The notes: generated by a model from the sequence alone, not told the origin. A stretch of 64,000 nucleotides of DNA from Sphingobacterium micropteri (GCF_014692515.1 NZ_JACOIK010000002.1:124001-188000); one strand, 5' to 3'. Shown: positions 27,279 through 36,904, numbered from the stretch's first letter. A program made the numbers and translations.

Positions 27279-29687
27279 ATGAAGAATACGGCTTATCCCC
27301 AAGTAAAAGAATCCGACGAACAGGAGTTAAACCTCAAACAGCTTTTTGAACAATATGCCTTTTATTGGAAGTGGTTCCTAATTTCGGTCGTTGCCTGTCT
27401 TTTTATTGCATTCGTGTATCTGCGCTACGCAGAACGTATTTATAATGTGAATGCCAAGATCCTCTTACAGGATGAAAAACAGGCTTCCGGCGAGATGGCT
27501 GGGCTGGCTGAATTGGCAACACTTTCGGGTATGGGAAGTTCATCGACGGCTTTCGTCAATGATCAGATGGAAGTCTTGCGCTCCCGTCGACTCATGCGTA
27601 AAGTGGTGGATACAAATCGACTTTATCTTTCCTATCACATGAAGGGAAATATAAAATCCGCCGAAGTATTGGAACACCAATCACCGTTGAAAGTAATGTT
27701 ACTCGAATCGAATCATGTACGCTTAGATTCGATTTCTTATACCTTTACCGTAACCAAGAAGGGCGATAGTTATAGAATAAAAGATGAGCTAGAGGGGATA
27801 AGGGAATATACCTTAGGAAGCAAGTTAGAAACCCCGCTGGGGCCGATTAGCTTGGTTCCGCAGGAGGGCAACAAGCTTTGGGAAGGTGATTTGCAAGTCA
27901 GCTATATCCCTTCAGATATCACGGTAGACGTTTTGCGGAATGCAGTGCAGATTACACCTAATAAAGAAACGCAGTCTTTTTTGGTCAATTTTTCCATGGA
28001 TTATCCGCTGATTGCTAAAGCAGAATTGATCTTAAATTCGCTCATCGACCAATATAATCAAGATGTTACCCACGACAAAGCGCAGGTAACACGGGCTACC
28101 TCAAAGTTTATTACTTCTCGTTTAGAACTCATCTCACAGGATCTGGCGGAAGCGGATTCTAAAGTGGCTGATTTTAAGGACCGTAACAGCTTGATGGATA
28201 TGCAGGAGGAAGCGCGTTTGTATATGCAGAATGCGACGGCTAACGAGCAGAAACTGGTCGAATACCAGACACAGCTGAGCTTGGCTGATATGATGCGAGA
28301 AGCTACGTTGAGTACTGAATATAACCTTTTGCCATCCAACATTGGTTTAACAGATCCGTCGATACAATCCAATATAAACAGTTACAATGAGTTGGTATTA
28401 GAACGGGATGATTTACTTAAATCGGCTACACCGGACAACCCGGTGGTGCGGCGACTAAACAATAACATTGCACAAATCAATAAGAATTTACAAATCTCGT
28501 TAGACAACTATAGAAAGGTGTTGCAGGGGAATGTAGACGCTCTACAAGGCCAGAAGAGTAAGTTTGAAGGTAAACTCAATCAATTGCCAAATCAGGAACG
28601 TGGTTTTAAAGATATTTCTCGTCAGCAACAGATTGTGGAAACCTTGTATTTGTTCTTGTTGCAAAAACGAGAAGAAACAGAGATTAAAGCAGCGGCTACA
28701 CCGGCAAACTTGAAGATTGTGGACGAAGCGTATGGTTTTAAAGTGCCAGTTGCTCCACGTAAAATGATCGTGATGTTGGGAGCCATGATTGTGGGTTTTT
28801 TAATCCCATTTGCTGTCCTTTATCTGAAATTCTTATTGGATAATAAAGTCCACTCGCGTAAAGATATCGAGGAAGCGCTTCGCGCTCCAATTTTGGGTGA
28901 AATCCCGGCTTCTGACCATCCGATTATTGAAGAAAATGACCGTTCCTCGCTGGCAGAAGCGATCCGTATCTTACGAACGAATATCTCCTTCATGTTGGGG
29001 GCAAGTAAGAAAAACGAATCGGCAGTTTTATATGTAACCTCGACCACTTCAGGCGAGGGTAAATCGTTTATCGCGACAAACTTGGCCAAGATTCTATCGA
29101 TGTCAGGTAAGAAAGTTTTATTGGTGGGTGCGGACATTCGCTCGCCCAAAGTGTTGGATTACTTAGGTCTATCACATTTACAACACACAAATATCGGGAT
29201 TACGCAATATCTTGTTAATCCGGACATGTCGGTTTCCAACATCGTGATTCAGAAACCGGCTCCCTATAATTTTGATATTATCTATTCGGGCTATATTGCG
29301 CCGAACCCGGCAGAGTTGCTCATGAACGGTCATTTTGCGGATTTGATTGCCTATGGCCGCATGCAATACGATTATGTGATCGTGGATACGGCGCCGGTGA
29401 GTATGGTAACCGATACCTTGCTGATTGCCGAACACGCGGATATGACTATCTATGTTACGCGTGCTAACTACTTGGACAGGCGCTTATTGAACATTCCGAA
29501 AGAACTCTACGAAGAGGGTAAATTGAATAACATGGCGGTTGTCGTCAACGATGTAGACTTCAAGCGCGGTTATGGTTATGGTTACGGCTATGGCTACGGT
29601 TACGGCGAAACGCAGGAGGTTTCCTTGCGTAAACGGCTTTGGAATATCATCAAAGGCAAGGGTAATAAGCCGAAGATTAGAGGATAA
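27279..29687 (+). CDS. wzc: Wzc-like polysaccharide co-polymerase and tyrosine autokinase
   Basis: Inner-membrane protein that controls chain length and export. An N-terminal Wzz domain begins with a helix near residues 31-50, a long periplasmic coiled-coil region spans about 250-450, and a second helix (MIVMLGAMIVGFLIPFAVLY) lies near residue 497. The cytoplasmic BY-kinase has Walker A TSTTSGEGKSFIATNLA (about 588-604), Walker A' KVLLVGADIRSPKV and Walker B YDYVIVDTAPVSM. The C-terminus has six Gly-Tyr pairs in a row (bases 29568-29606), the tyrosine cluster for autophosphorylation. It is the last gene before a terminator. Confidence 0.93.
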   Translation: MKNTAYPQVKESDEQELNLKQLFEQYAFYWKWFLISVVACLFIAFVYLRYAERIYNVNAKILLQDEKQASGEMAGLAELATLSGMGSSSTAFVNDQMEVLRSRRLMRKVVDTNRLYLSYHMKGNIKSAEVLEHQSPLKVMLLESNHVRLDSISYTFTVTKKGDSYRIKDELEGIREYTLGSKLETPLGPISLVPQEGNKLWEGDLQVSYIPSDITVDVLRNAVQITPNKETQSFLVNFSMDYPLIAKAELILNSLIDQYNQDVTHDKAQVTRATSKFITSRLELISQDLAEADSKVADFKDRNSLMDMQEEARLYMQNATANEQKLVEYQTQLSLADMMREATLSTEYNLLPSNIGLTDPSIQSNINSYNELVLERDDLLKSATPDNPVVRRLNNNIAQINKNLQISLDNYRKVLQGNVDALQGQKSKFEGKLNQLPNQERGFKDISRQQQIVETLYLFLLQKREETEIKAAATPANLKIVDEAYGFKVPVAPRKMIVMLGAMIVGFLIPFAVLYLKFLLDNKVHSRKDIEEALRAPILGEIPASDHPIIEENDRSSLAEAIRILRTNISFMLGASKKNESAVLYVTSTTSGEGKSFIATNLAKILSMSGKKVLLVGADIRSPKVLDYLGLSHLQHTNIGITQYLVNPDMSVSNIVIQKPAPYNFDIIYSGYIAPNPAELLMNGHFADLIAYGRMQYDYVIVDTAPVSMVTDTLLIAEHADMTIYVTRANYLDRRLLNIPKELYEEGKLNNMAVVVNDVDFKRGYGYGYGYGYGYGETQEVSLRKRLWNIIKGKGNKPKIRG

Positions 29688-29694
29688 AAACAGG

Positions 29695-29730
29695 AATCCC
29701 GATGTTATGGAAAGCATCGGGATTTTTTAT
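29695..29730 (+). terminator. Rho-independent terminator after wzc
   Basis: AATCCCGATG (29695-29704) pairs with CATCGGGATT (29715-29724) and is followed by T-rich DNA. It closes the capsule operon 8 bases after the wzc stop. Confidence 0.85.
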
Positions 29731-29802
29731 AGGTATACTTTTTGTATGGTACATCCCTAAAAATAAAATAGTACTTTTTGGGACTATAGCTAGAATAAAA
29801 AG

Positions 29803-31329
29803 ATGAAATATATACAGCTAATATTGCTGGTCGTGGGTTTGTTATTCGCGAAAGCAGGTATATCGCAGATACATTACCAACCCTATTCCTACGAGCAGTA
29901 CCAGCGGAACATGGGGGAGATATATGCAGATAGTTTAACTCATACCGCCGTAAAGCCTTTTGTGGGGACAAATATAGACCCGCGGCACGCCATCATGCAA
30001 CCGGATACCACCCGAAGCTGGGGATATCGTAAGCTTTTTCAGGAGCATTTGATAGAAGTTGTGAAAGACGACCATATGTTTTACCTGGATTTTATGCCTG
30101 ATTTTATTATCGGGGCAGAACGTGGAACGAACAGCAAAACTTTGTGGACGAATACAAGGGGTGCGCAGGCGGGTCTTTCGGTCAATAATAAGTTTTCCTT
30201 ATTTGTTAGTTTCTACGAGAACCAGGCGCGCTACGCGAGCTTTATCGATAGTACCGCTTTAAGGATCGGTAATTTGCCGGGACAGGGGTTTTCGAAAAAC
30301 CTAAACACCGGAAAATATGACTGGATGAGTGCGACGGCAAACATGAGTTATCATTTTGCGGATGCATTGCAAGTGACTTTAGCCTATGATAAACTCCATA
30401 TCGGCGAAGGATATCGATCGGTCTTAATCTCCGATAATCCGTATAACTACACCCATGCGCGCTTATCGGGTACGGTTGGGCGTTGGCAGTACCATTCGAT
30501 ATGGGCGTATATGAATGATTTAAGAAACCCGCGTGTAACTGACATTCAAGATCCGCTTTCAGGTCGCTTGGGAAATGGGGTTAAGTATGGGGCTTTTCAG
30601 TATGTGGATTACCGGGCAGGTGACAAGGTCTCGCTTGGGCTCTTCCATTCCTTGATATGGGCACAGAAAAATAAAGGTGCGGGTGGAAAAGCAAATGGCG
30701 GCTTAGGACTCAATGTGAAATACCAACCTTGGCAAAAATATGTCTTTTATGGGCAGCTGTATGCAGACGATATCTCCAAGTTTGGTTTTGGAAGCAGTGA
30801 CAACCATCGGATGGCCTTCCAGCTGGGAGGAAAAACGTATGATCTGTTTGATGTCGCGAACTTGAATGTGACGGCGGAGTATAATCAGGCAGCTCCTTAT
30901 ACGTATCAGCATCCGAACAACCGCATCAACTATACGAGCAATGGGGAAGCATTAGCACATCCTAGAGGTGCGAATTTCCGGGAGGTATTAGGGATTGCCA
31001 CCTATCGTTGGAACCGATGGGAAGTGTATGGCCAAACGATGTATGCACGCTACGGATTGGATCCAACGGATAGCGATAATGTAGGCGTCGACCTCTTTAA
31101 GGAGGAGATTACCGCAGATGGCTTCCGCATAGCACAGGGAAATCTCAACAACTTGTTTTATCATGAGCTTCGTTTTTCGTATGTCATGAATCCAAAGTAT
31201 AACCTCCGTTGGGAATTAGGCTTAATTGATCGTCGTAACAAAAATACGGTGACGGGTGATTACCAGCACGCGGCGATTTTTACGTTTGGCCTGCGATCGT
31301 CTTTCCGGACATTCCAACGGGAGTACTAG
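29803..31329 (+). CDS. Outer-membrane beta-barrel protein, Wzi/RemB-like
   Basis: A signal peptide (about residues 1-21, ending GISQ) precedes a protein rich in alternating aromatic beta strands that ends in an aromatic-rich strand. Motifs such as ADALQVTLAYDKLHIGEGYR and LLISDN-like VLISDNPYNYTHARLSGTV match the Bacteroidota proteins annotated as capsule assembly Wzi family or gliding motility RemB. Wzi in enterobacteria binds capsule at the surface. It stands alone 115 bases after wzc, behind the terminator, so it has its own promoter or reads through. A role in surface attachment of the polymer is inferred from position. Confidence 0.72.
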   Translation: MKYIQLILLVVGLLFAKAGISQIHYQPYSYEQYQRNMGEIYADSLTHTAVKPFVGTNIDPRHAIMQPDTTRSWGYRKLFQEHLIEVVKDDHMFYLDFMPDFIIGAERGTNSKTLWTNTRGAQAGLSVNNKFSLFVSFYENQARYASFIDSTALRIGNLPGQGFSKNLNTGKYDWMSATANMSYHFADALQVTLAYDKLHIGEGYRSVLISDNPYNYTHARLSGTVGRWQYHSIWAYMNDLRNPRVTDIQDPLSGRLGNGVKYGAFQYVDYRAGDKVSLGLFHSLIWAQKNKGAGGKANGGLGLNVKYQPWQKYVFYGQLYADDISKFGFGSSDNHRMAFQLGGKTYDLFDVANLNVTAEYNQAAPYTYQHPNNRINYTSNGEALAHPRGANFREVLGIATYRWNRWEVYGQTMYARYGLDPTDSDNVGVDLFKEEITADGFRIAQGNLNNLFYHELRFSYVMNPKYNLRWELGLIDRRNKNTVTGDYQHAAIFTFGLRSSFRTFQREY

Positions 31330-31345
31330 GTAGGTTGCATAGTAT

Positions 31346-31371
31346 TGGCCGACGTGTTGCCACATCGGCCA
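31346..31371. terminator. Hairpin between convergent genes
   Basis: TGGCCGA (31346-31352) pairs with TCGGCCA (31365-31371), with an inner GTG/CAC pair. There is no T-run, so termination strength is uncertain. TCGGCCAG appears again just downstream near 31385. It lies between the converging Wzi-like gene and glmS. Confidence 0.45.
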
Positions 31372-31392
31372 GTTTGATGGACAATCGGCCAG

Positions 31393-33234
31393 CTATTCTA
31401 CAGTTACCGATTTTGCCAAGTTCCGTGGCTTATCTACATCAAGCTGCAATTCGATGCCGACATAATAGGATAGTAGCTGTAAAGGAATAACAGCTAATAA
31501 AGGCGAAATCATCTCGTGCGATTTTGGTACGGTCAATACATCTTCTGCGAGTTGCTCAGCCACGGTATCTCCCTCGGATACAACAGCGATTAAGCGCCCT
31601 TTTCGGGCCCGGATTTCTTGCATATTACTCACCACCTTTTCGTAAAACGGATCTTGGGTAGCTACGAACACAACAGGCAAGTTTTCATCCACCAAAGCAA
31701 TAGGGCCGTGTTTCATTTCTGCCGCTGGATAACCTTCAGCGTGTATGTAGGAAATCTCTTTTAATTTCAAGGCACCCTCTAACGCAATAGGGAAATTATA
31801 TCCTCTGCCTAAGAATAGAAAATCGCGTGCATCTTTGTATTTCGCAGCAACTTGCTTAATGTTTTCCAATTGGTTGTCTAATATCCACTGCACTTGTTCA
31901 GGAACGGCATGCAGAGCGGCGGTCAACTCCCGTAAACGGGCTGTACTGATCGTGCCTTTCATCTCTGCAAGTTTGAGTGCGAAGAGTTCCAACACGACAA
32001 GCTGGGCGGTAAAGGCTTTGGTGCTCGCCACCCCGATCTCCGGGCCAGCGTGCGTATAAGCGCCCGCATCGGCCATGCGCGCGATAGAAGAACCAACGAC
32101 ATTCACGATGCCGAAAATAGTCGCGCCCTGTTTTTTAGCATTTTCCAATGCGACCAGGGTATCGGCGGTTTCACCGCTCTGGGATACGGCGATAATCACA
32201 TCGTTTTCATCGATAATCGGATTACGGTACCGGAATTCCGACGCGTATTCGACCTCCACATTTACACGGCAAAGCTCTTCGATCAGGTATTCGGCTAAAA
32301 GACCTGCATGCCAGCTGGTACCGCAGGCTACAATGATGATGCGTCGTGCCGCCAATAATTTATCCTTAATCGTCTCGAGCCCACTTAAGGTCAATAGGGG
32401 CTGGTCCACATCCAGCCGTCCCCGGAAGGAATCGAATATAGTTTGGGGCTGTTCGAAAATTTCTTTTAGCATGAAATGCTCATAACCACCTTTTTCAATG
32501 GCCGCCAAATCTAAGTCTAGGCGTTGTACGAATGGTGTTAACTTTTCATTAACTAAATTCTTCAGAATCAGTTCGTCTGGACGGACGATGACCATTTCGT
32601 AGTCATTTATATACACGACGTCTTTCGTATAGGCCAACATCGGTGAAGCATCTGATCCTAAGAAATGCTCATTTTCGCCGACGCCGATTACTAAAGGGGA
32701 TCCTTTCCGGGCGGCGATGATGGTATCGGGCATCTCGTTGTCCAGAAGCAGAATCACATAGGCGCCGGTAATACGCTTCAAAGCGATCCGGATAGCTTCT
32801 TCTAACGAGCAATTATTATGCAGGCGTATGTCGGCTATAAAATTAACCAGTACTTCGGAGTCTGTATCACTCTTGAAGGTGTAGCCTTTCTTCTCCAACT
32901 CGGCTTTCAACTGCGCATAGTTTTCGATAATACCATTATGGATCATGGCAATAGTACCGTCGTTGGAAAGGTGGGGGTGCGCATTTCGGTCGCAAGGTTC
33001 GCCGTGCGTAGCCCAGCGCGTGTGGCCGATGCCGATAGTGGAAAGGGGTTGTTGTTCGCCGACCAACCCTTCTAGGGCTGCAACCTTGCCTTCTTTTTTA
33101 AATACTTGTAGTTTGTTATCCACAAGAAGTGCGACACCAGCACTGTCGTACCCTCTATATTCCAGACGCTGTAAGCCGGATATGAGTATAGGATAAGCGG
33201 GTTTGCTACCTACGTAGCCTACGATTCCACACAT
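31393..33234 (-). CDS. glmS: Glutamine-fructose-6-phosphate aminotransferase (isomerizing)
   Basis: Makes glucosamine-6-phosphate from fructose-6-phosphate and glutamine, the entry to UDP-GlcNAc. MCGIVGYVG has the N-terminal nucleophile Cys2 of the glutaminase domain, HTRWATHGEPCDRNAHPH is the substrate loop, and two SIS domains follow (ACGTSWHAG, VSQSGETADTLVAL, GRGYNFPIALEGALKLKEIS). The C-terminus DKPRNLAKSVTVE is the family end. It has 613 residues, the full length. It has no operon partner here; its position after the capsule genes fits the demand for amino-sugars. Confidence 0.97.
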   Translation of the reverse strand: MCGIVGYVGSKPAYPILISGLQRLEYRGYDSAGVALLVDNKLQVFKKEGKVAALEGLVGEQQPLSTIGIGHTRWATHGEPCDRNAHPHLSNDGTIAMIHNGIIENYAQLKAELEKKGYTFKSDTDSEVLVNFIADIRLHNNCSLEEAIRIALKRITGAYVILLLDNEMPDTIIAARKGSPLVIGVGENEHFLGSDASPMLAYTKDVVYINDYEMVIVRPDELILKNLVNEKLTPFVQRLDLDLAAIEKGGYEHFMLKEIFEQPQTIFDSFRGRLDVDQPLLTLSGLETIKDKLLAARRIIIVACGTSWHAGLLAEYLIEELCRVNVEVEYASEFRYRNPIIDENDVIIAVSQSGETADTLVALENAKKQGATIFGIVNVVGSSIARMADAGAYTHAGPEIGVASTKAFTAQLVVLELFALKLAEMKGTISTARLRELTAALHAVPEQVQWILDNQLENIKQVAAKYKDARDFLFLGRGYNFPIALEGALKLKEISYIHAEGYPAAEMKHGPIALVDENLPVVFVATQDPFYEKVVSNMQEIRARKGRLIAVVSEGDTVAEQLAEDVLTVPKSHEMISPLLAVIPLQLLSYYVGIELQLDVDKPRNLAKSVTVE

Positions 33235-33554
33235 AAATTTATTGTTGTTTGTTTAGATAATTCAAAATTTATTTTAATTTCGTACTTGCCTCTTGGCAAG
33301 AACTATGCCATGACTAAATCCGCCGAAAATTCCGATAAATTAATTTTTCGTATCTTTGTACGAATGAAGGATCATAGAAAACGGCTAACAACGAGATTTC
33401 TTTTTTTCCTGCTTCATCTGAGAACGCTCAGAACAGTGAAGTTGTCACCTCCTTCAAACCTATAATCCGCGCAATATAAATCATATTGAAAGTCAATGCA
33501 CTTTTTTAAGTAGAAGTCATATAGGACTTTTTTTGTTATATAACCCATATCGGA
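33235..33554. other. Intergenic region with weak promoter and leader of the betaine transporter
   Basis: A 320-base region between divergent glmS and the ABC transporter. TATCTTTG at 33351-33358 fits the -7 box TAnnTTTG, but no good TTG is found 19-23 bases upstream. If it is used, the transcript has a leader of about 190 bases. In it an ATG at 33364 opens a 33-codon frame (MKDHRKRLTTRF...) that ends at 33465; it begins at or very near the predicted transcript start, which makes translation doubtful. No riboswitch family was recognised. Confidence 0.4.
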
Positions 33555-33560
33555 ATGGGT
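33543..33560 (+). promoter_or_regulatory. Inverted repeat at the opuAA start
   Basis: ACCCAT (33543-33548) and ATGGGT (33555-33560) form a perfect 6-bp inverted repeat with a 6-base loop. The right arm contains the first possible ATG of the ATPase gene. It could hide that start in the mRNA or serve as an operator; either is inference. Confidence 0.4.
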
Positions 33561-34823
33561 GTAAAATATAGAATACACATGGACGAGAATAGACCCGTAA
33601 AAATAAAAATTGAAGATCTGGTATTGATTTTTGGCAGAAAGAAAGAGAAGGCTTTGGAAATGCTGAAGCAAGGTAAAAGCAAAAAGGAAATTCTGGAAGC
33701 TACACAGTGCACGGTAGGCGTGAACGGGGCAAGTTTTGAGATTTTCGAAAATGAATTCTTTGTGATCATGGGCCTATCGGGAAGTGGTAAATCGACCTTG
33801 CTTCGCTGTCTGAACCGTTTGATTGAACCTACGGCCGGAAGTATTTATATCAATGGCGATGACATCACGCGTAAAACGCACAAGGAACTCCTGGATGTTC
33901 GGCGTACAGAGATGAGTATGGTGTTTCAGAAATTTGGATTGCTGCCGCACCGCACCATTATAGAAAATGTGGCCTTTGGTCTGGAAATTCGTGGAGAGGA
34001 TGCGGAAGTGCGGAAAGAAAAGGCACAAAATGCATTGGACACGGTTGGCCTAAGGGGTTTCGAGAATCAATTTCCGGCGCAGCTTTCCGGGGGTATGCAA
34101 CAGCGGGTAGGGCTAGCCCGCGCATTGACGAACTCGCCCGAGGTGCTCTTGATGGATGAGGCTTTTTCGGCACTTGATCCACTCATCAAAACCGAGATGC
34201 AGGATGAATTGCTCGCGCTGCAGGAGAAGCTGAAAAAAACGATTGTATTCATTACGCATGATCTGGATGAGGCGATCAAATTAGGGGAGCGGATTGCGAT
34301 TATGAAAGATGGTGTTATTGAACAGATCGGTACGGCGGAAGAGATTTTAACGAATCCGGCGACGGAATATGTGGAAGCATTTGTAAAAAAAGTGGACCGG
34401 AAGACGATCATTACAGCGGGAACCTTGATGCATGATAAACCGACCGTGGTGCGGCTGGGGAAGGATGGGCCGGAGGGAACACTGCGGAAAATGCGTACAA
34501 CGGGGCTGGATGTATTGCCCGTGGTGAACGACCAGCAGGTATTTATGGGCTTTGTATGGGTGAAAGACGCGGTACAGAGTGCCAAGGCGCAGGAGAAGAC
34601 GGTGCATCGTATTTTGTTGACGGATGTGCCTTCAGTTACGACGGATGTTACCGTGGAGGAGATGCTGCCGTTGATATCGGCAACGCGCTCGCCGATTGCC
34701 GTGGTGGATGGAGAAGAGAAGCGGTTGCTCGGCATTGTAACGCAAAACTCCCTGATCATCGAGGCGACACGTTTTGACGAACAGGATATCCAGGATTTGA
34801 AAGAACAAGCAAACAATAGTTAA
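33555..34823 (+). CDS. opuAA: Glycine betaine/proline ABC transporter, ATP-binding subunit (OpuAA/ProV type)
   Basis: Drives uptake of the osmoprotectant glycine betaine (or proline). The N-terminus KIKIEDLVLIFGRKKEKALEML is the family-specific extension. Walker A is GLSGSGKSTLL, the Q-loop MVFQKFGLLPHR, the signature LSGGMQQRVGLARAL, Walker B VLLMDEAFSALD, and the switch His is in VFITHDLDEA. Two CBS domains fill about residues 280-415 (TAGTLMHDKPTVV, LLTDVPSVTTDVTVEEML), as in OpuA, where they sense ionic strength. The ATG at 33579 is an alternative start. The permease gene starts 5 bases after the stop. Confidence 0.92.
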   Translation: MGVKYRIHMDENRPVKIKIEDLVLIFGRKKEKALEMLKQGKSKKEILEATQCTVGVNGASFEIFENEFFVIMGLSGSGKSTLLRCLNRLIEPTAGSIYINGDDITRKTHKELLDVRRTEMSMVFQKFGLLPHRTIIENVAFGLEIRGEDAEVRKEKAQNALDTVGLRGFENQFPAQLSGGMQQRVGLARALTNSPEVLLMDEAFSALDPLIKTEMQDELLALQEKLKKTIVFITHDLDEAIKLGERIAIMKDGVIEQIGTAEEILTNPATEYVEAFVKKVDRKTIITAGTLMHDKPTVVRLGKDGPEGTLRKMRTTGLDVLPVVNDQQVFMGFVWVKDAVQSAKAQEKTVHRILLTDVPSVTTDVTVEEMLPLISATRSPIAVVDGEEKRLLGIVTQNSLIIEATRFDEQDIQDLKEQANNS

Positions 34824-34828
34824 AAAGG

Positions 34829-35662
34829 ATGGAAAAAACGATAGATATAGGACAATATGTTGCGGTTGCTGTGAAATGGCTTACCGATAATCTAAGGCCT
34901 TTTTTTGATTTCATAAAGGTAACGGGAAACACGGGAATAGAAAGCTTGGAATGGGTTTTTGTGCAAACGCCATTTTATATAATAATCGCGTTATTTACGT
35001 TTGTTGCCTGGAAGCAGGCGGGAAAGGGTATTGCACTATTTACGATACTGGGCTTTACGCTGATCTACTTGATGGGTTTTTGGGAAGAAACCATGCAAAC
35101 ACTGGCGCTTATTCTCGCTTCTACATGTATAGCGCTGGTCTTTGCCGTACCGTTGGGGATATGGGCGGCTAAAAGCCCGACCGCCAACCGCATTATCCGT
35201 CCGCTATTGGACCTGATGCAGACGATGCCGGCTTTTGTATACTTGATTCCAGCGGTGCTGTTTTTCAGCATTGGAAAGCTGCCGGGTGCATTTGCGACCA
35301 TTATTTTTGCGATGCCACCGGCCGTTCGCCTGACAACTTTAGGTATTGAACAGGTGCCGAAAGATGTGTTGGAGGCGGCGCATTCGCTGGGTGCGACGTC
35401 TAAACAGATTCTTTTTAAGGTGGAGTTACCCTTAGCGATGAAGACAATTTTGACCGGTATTAACCAGACTATTCTGCTATCGTTGTCCATGGTCGTTATT
35501 GCCGGAATGATCGCTGCTGGTGGATTGGGCGAAAAGGTGCTGGAGGGAATCAATAACCTGGATATCGGTCTCGGGTTTGAAAGCGGCTTGTCTGTCGTGA
35601 TATTGGCCATCATACTGGATCGTATCACACAGGCTTTTGGTAATAAAGGTTTATCTAAATAA
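34829..35662 (+). CDS. opuAB: Glycine betaine/proline ABC transporter, permease subunit
   Basis: Inner-membrane channel subunit of 277 residues with about six to seven helices. QTLALILASTCIALVFAVPLGIWAAKS opens the BPD transport domain, LLDLMQTMPAFVYLIPAVLF is typical of ProW/OpuAB, and the EAA loop, which contacts the ATPase, is seen at VPKDVLEAAHSLGATSKQIL. Here the binding protein is a separate gene, as in ProU, and is not fused. It lies between the ATPase (5 bases) and the binding-protein gene (12 bases). Confidence 0.92.
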   Translation: MEKTIDIGQYVAVAVKWLTDNLRPFFDFIKVTGNTGIESLEWVFVQTPFYIIIALFTFVAWKQAGKGIALFTILGFTLIYLMGFWEETMQTLALILASTCIALVFAVPLGIWAAKSPTANRIIRPLLDLMQTMPAFVYLIPAVLFFSIGKLPGAFATIIFAMPPAVRLTTLGIEQVPKDVLEAAHSLGATSKQILFKVELPLAMKTILTGINQTILLSLSMVVIAGMIAAGGLGEKVLEGINNLDIGLGFESGLSVVILAIILDRITQAFGNKGLSK

Positions 35663-35674
35663 GGACGAAGATAT

Positions 35675-36517
35675 ATGAACGGAAGAAAATGGATAGCGAT
35701 CGTCATCTCGTGTGTCTGCCTGCTCGGCTGTGGAGACCGCCTGACCAAGCGCATCAGCATGGGCATGGTGGAAGGCTGGGCGGAAGGAAATGCCATGACG
35801 ACAGTCGCACAGGAATATTTAAAGGAAAAAGGATACCATATTGTTATTCACAAAGCAGCACCGAATCTGCTATTAGCGTCCATGGATAATGGGGATACGG
35901 ATATATTTATGAATGTATGGCTCCCCAAAACACATGGCGATAAGATTGCACCGTTTCATCGGATTCAAAGCGTAGCGACAAATTATGAAGGGGCACTGTT
36001 GGGGCTCGTTGTACCGGATTACGTGGACATAAACTCCATTGAAGAACTGAATGCGAATAGCGATAAATTCGATGCAAAGATCATGGGCATAGAAAGAGGC
36101 ACCGGCATGGCTATTTATACGGACACGGTTATTCAGGAGTACGGCTTAAATTACCGACAGCTCAATTCGTCTATGGTGGCGATGGCAGCTGAACTGAATA
36201 AGGCTATCCAGGAGAAGCGGTGGGTGGTGGTGACGGCATGGCAACCGCACTGGTTATTTGGAAGGTTTGACTTGAAGTTTTTGGAAGATCCGAAGAAAAT
36301 ATATGGTGAGGTGGAACATATAGAAACGTTTGCCCGACAAGATTTTGAGAAAGATTTTCCGGAGGTTTACCGGTTCTTCCAGCATGCTTTTTTTGATGGC
36401 GAAATGATGGCAGATCTCCTCACCAGAATGGAAGCCAGCACAAATCAAAAAGAAACCGCCCAACAATGGATAGCGGAAAATAGATCCATGTTGGACGCTT
36501 GGTGGAATGGGGTATAA
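35675..36517 (+). CDS. opuAC: Glycine betaine ABC transporter, substrate-binding lipoprotein
   Basis: A short lipoprotein signal ends in CLLGCGD (lipobox, Cys about residue 19), so the protein would be anchored on the periplasmic side of the inner membrane. The mature part is an OpuAC-type type II binding protein: MGMVEGWAEGNAMTTVAQEYL, DNGDTDIFMNVWLPKTH and VVTAWQPHWLFGRFDLKFLE, where Trp residues of the last two probably form the aromatic cage for the quaternary ammonium group. It is the third gene of the importer operon and close to the usual length. Confidence 0.9.
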   Translation: MNGRKWIAIVISCVCLLGCGDRLTKRISMGMVEGWAEGNAMTTVAQEYLKEKGYHIVIHKAAPNLLLASMDNGDTDIFMNVWLPKTHGDKIAPFHRIQSVATNYEGALLGLVVPDYVDINSIEELNANSDKFDAKIMGIERGTGMAIYTDTVIQEYGLNYRQLNSSMVAMAAELNKAIQEKRWVVVTAWQPHWLFGRFDLKFLEDPKKIYGEVEHIETFARQDFEKDFPEVYRFFQHAFFDGEMMADLLTRMEASTNQKETAQQWIAENRSMLDAWWNGV

Positions 36518-36613
36518 CGTTGTTTTCAAAGAATTATTAAAACTATTTTGTTACCTCCGCGTTCATTTTATGTGATAGGTATAACAAAAACAGTACAATT
36601 AGACAACGGTATA

Positions 36614-36904
36614 ATGGAAAATAATAGTTTACTGATTAACGAAGCTAATGTGTTGCTTAATCTGTTGGCCAAAAGATATAATTATGACAAAGAGGTGCCG
36701 TCTATTTCCGATCTATCAGCATTCAAGGATACAATCCTAAATATTTCTTGGAATGATGTCTACAATTATGGGGGAGAGCGTATTTACATCTTTCTCGACG
36801 AAGAGATTGTTATAAATTTTGATAACCAGGTTTACCTCCATGTTAGCGAAAATTTTGTTGGATTGAAAGAGTACTTCGAGGGAGGAAACCAGGTTTCTGC
36901 ATAA
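36614..36904 (+). CDS. Small protein of unknown function
   Basis: I do not recognise it. From the ATG at 36614 it has 96 residues, acidic overall, with no signal peptide or membrane helix. The C-terminal half (ERIYIFLDEEIVINFDNQVY) looks like a beta-rich small domain. The frame also opens from a TTG at 36548, which is less likely. It lies 97 bases after the betaine importer and converges on the DUF4143 ATPase gene 25 bases downstream. Confidence 0.55.
   Translation: MENNSLLINEANVLLNLLAKRYNYDKEVPSISDLSAFKDTILNISWNDVYNYGGERIYIFLDEEIVINFDNQVYLHVSENFVGLKEYFEGGNQVSA

Noticed and set aside
31490..33100. Plus-strand reading frames inside glmS
   Set aside because: They are shadows of the strongly conserved minus-strand glmS.
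33364..33465. Small gene MKDHRKRLTTRF before opuAA
   Set aside because: Its ATG falls at the predicted transcript start, and the composition does not look like a protein; kept only as a leader observation.
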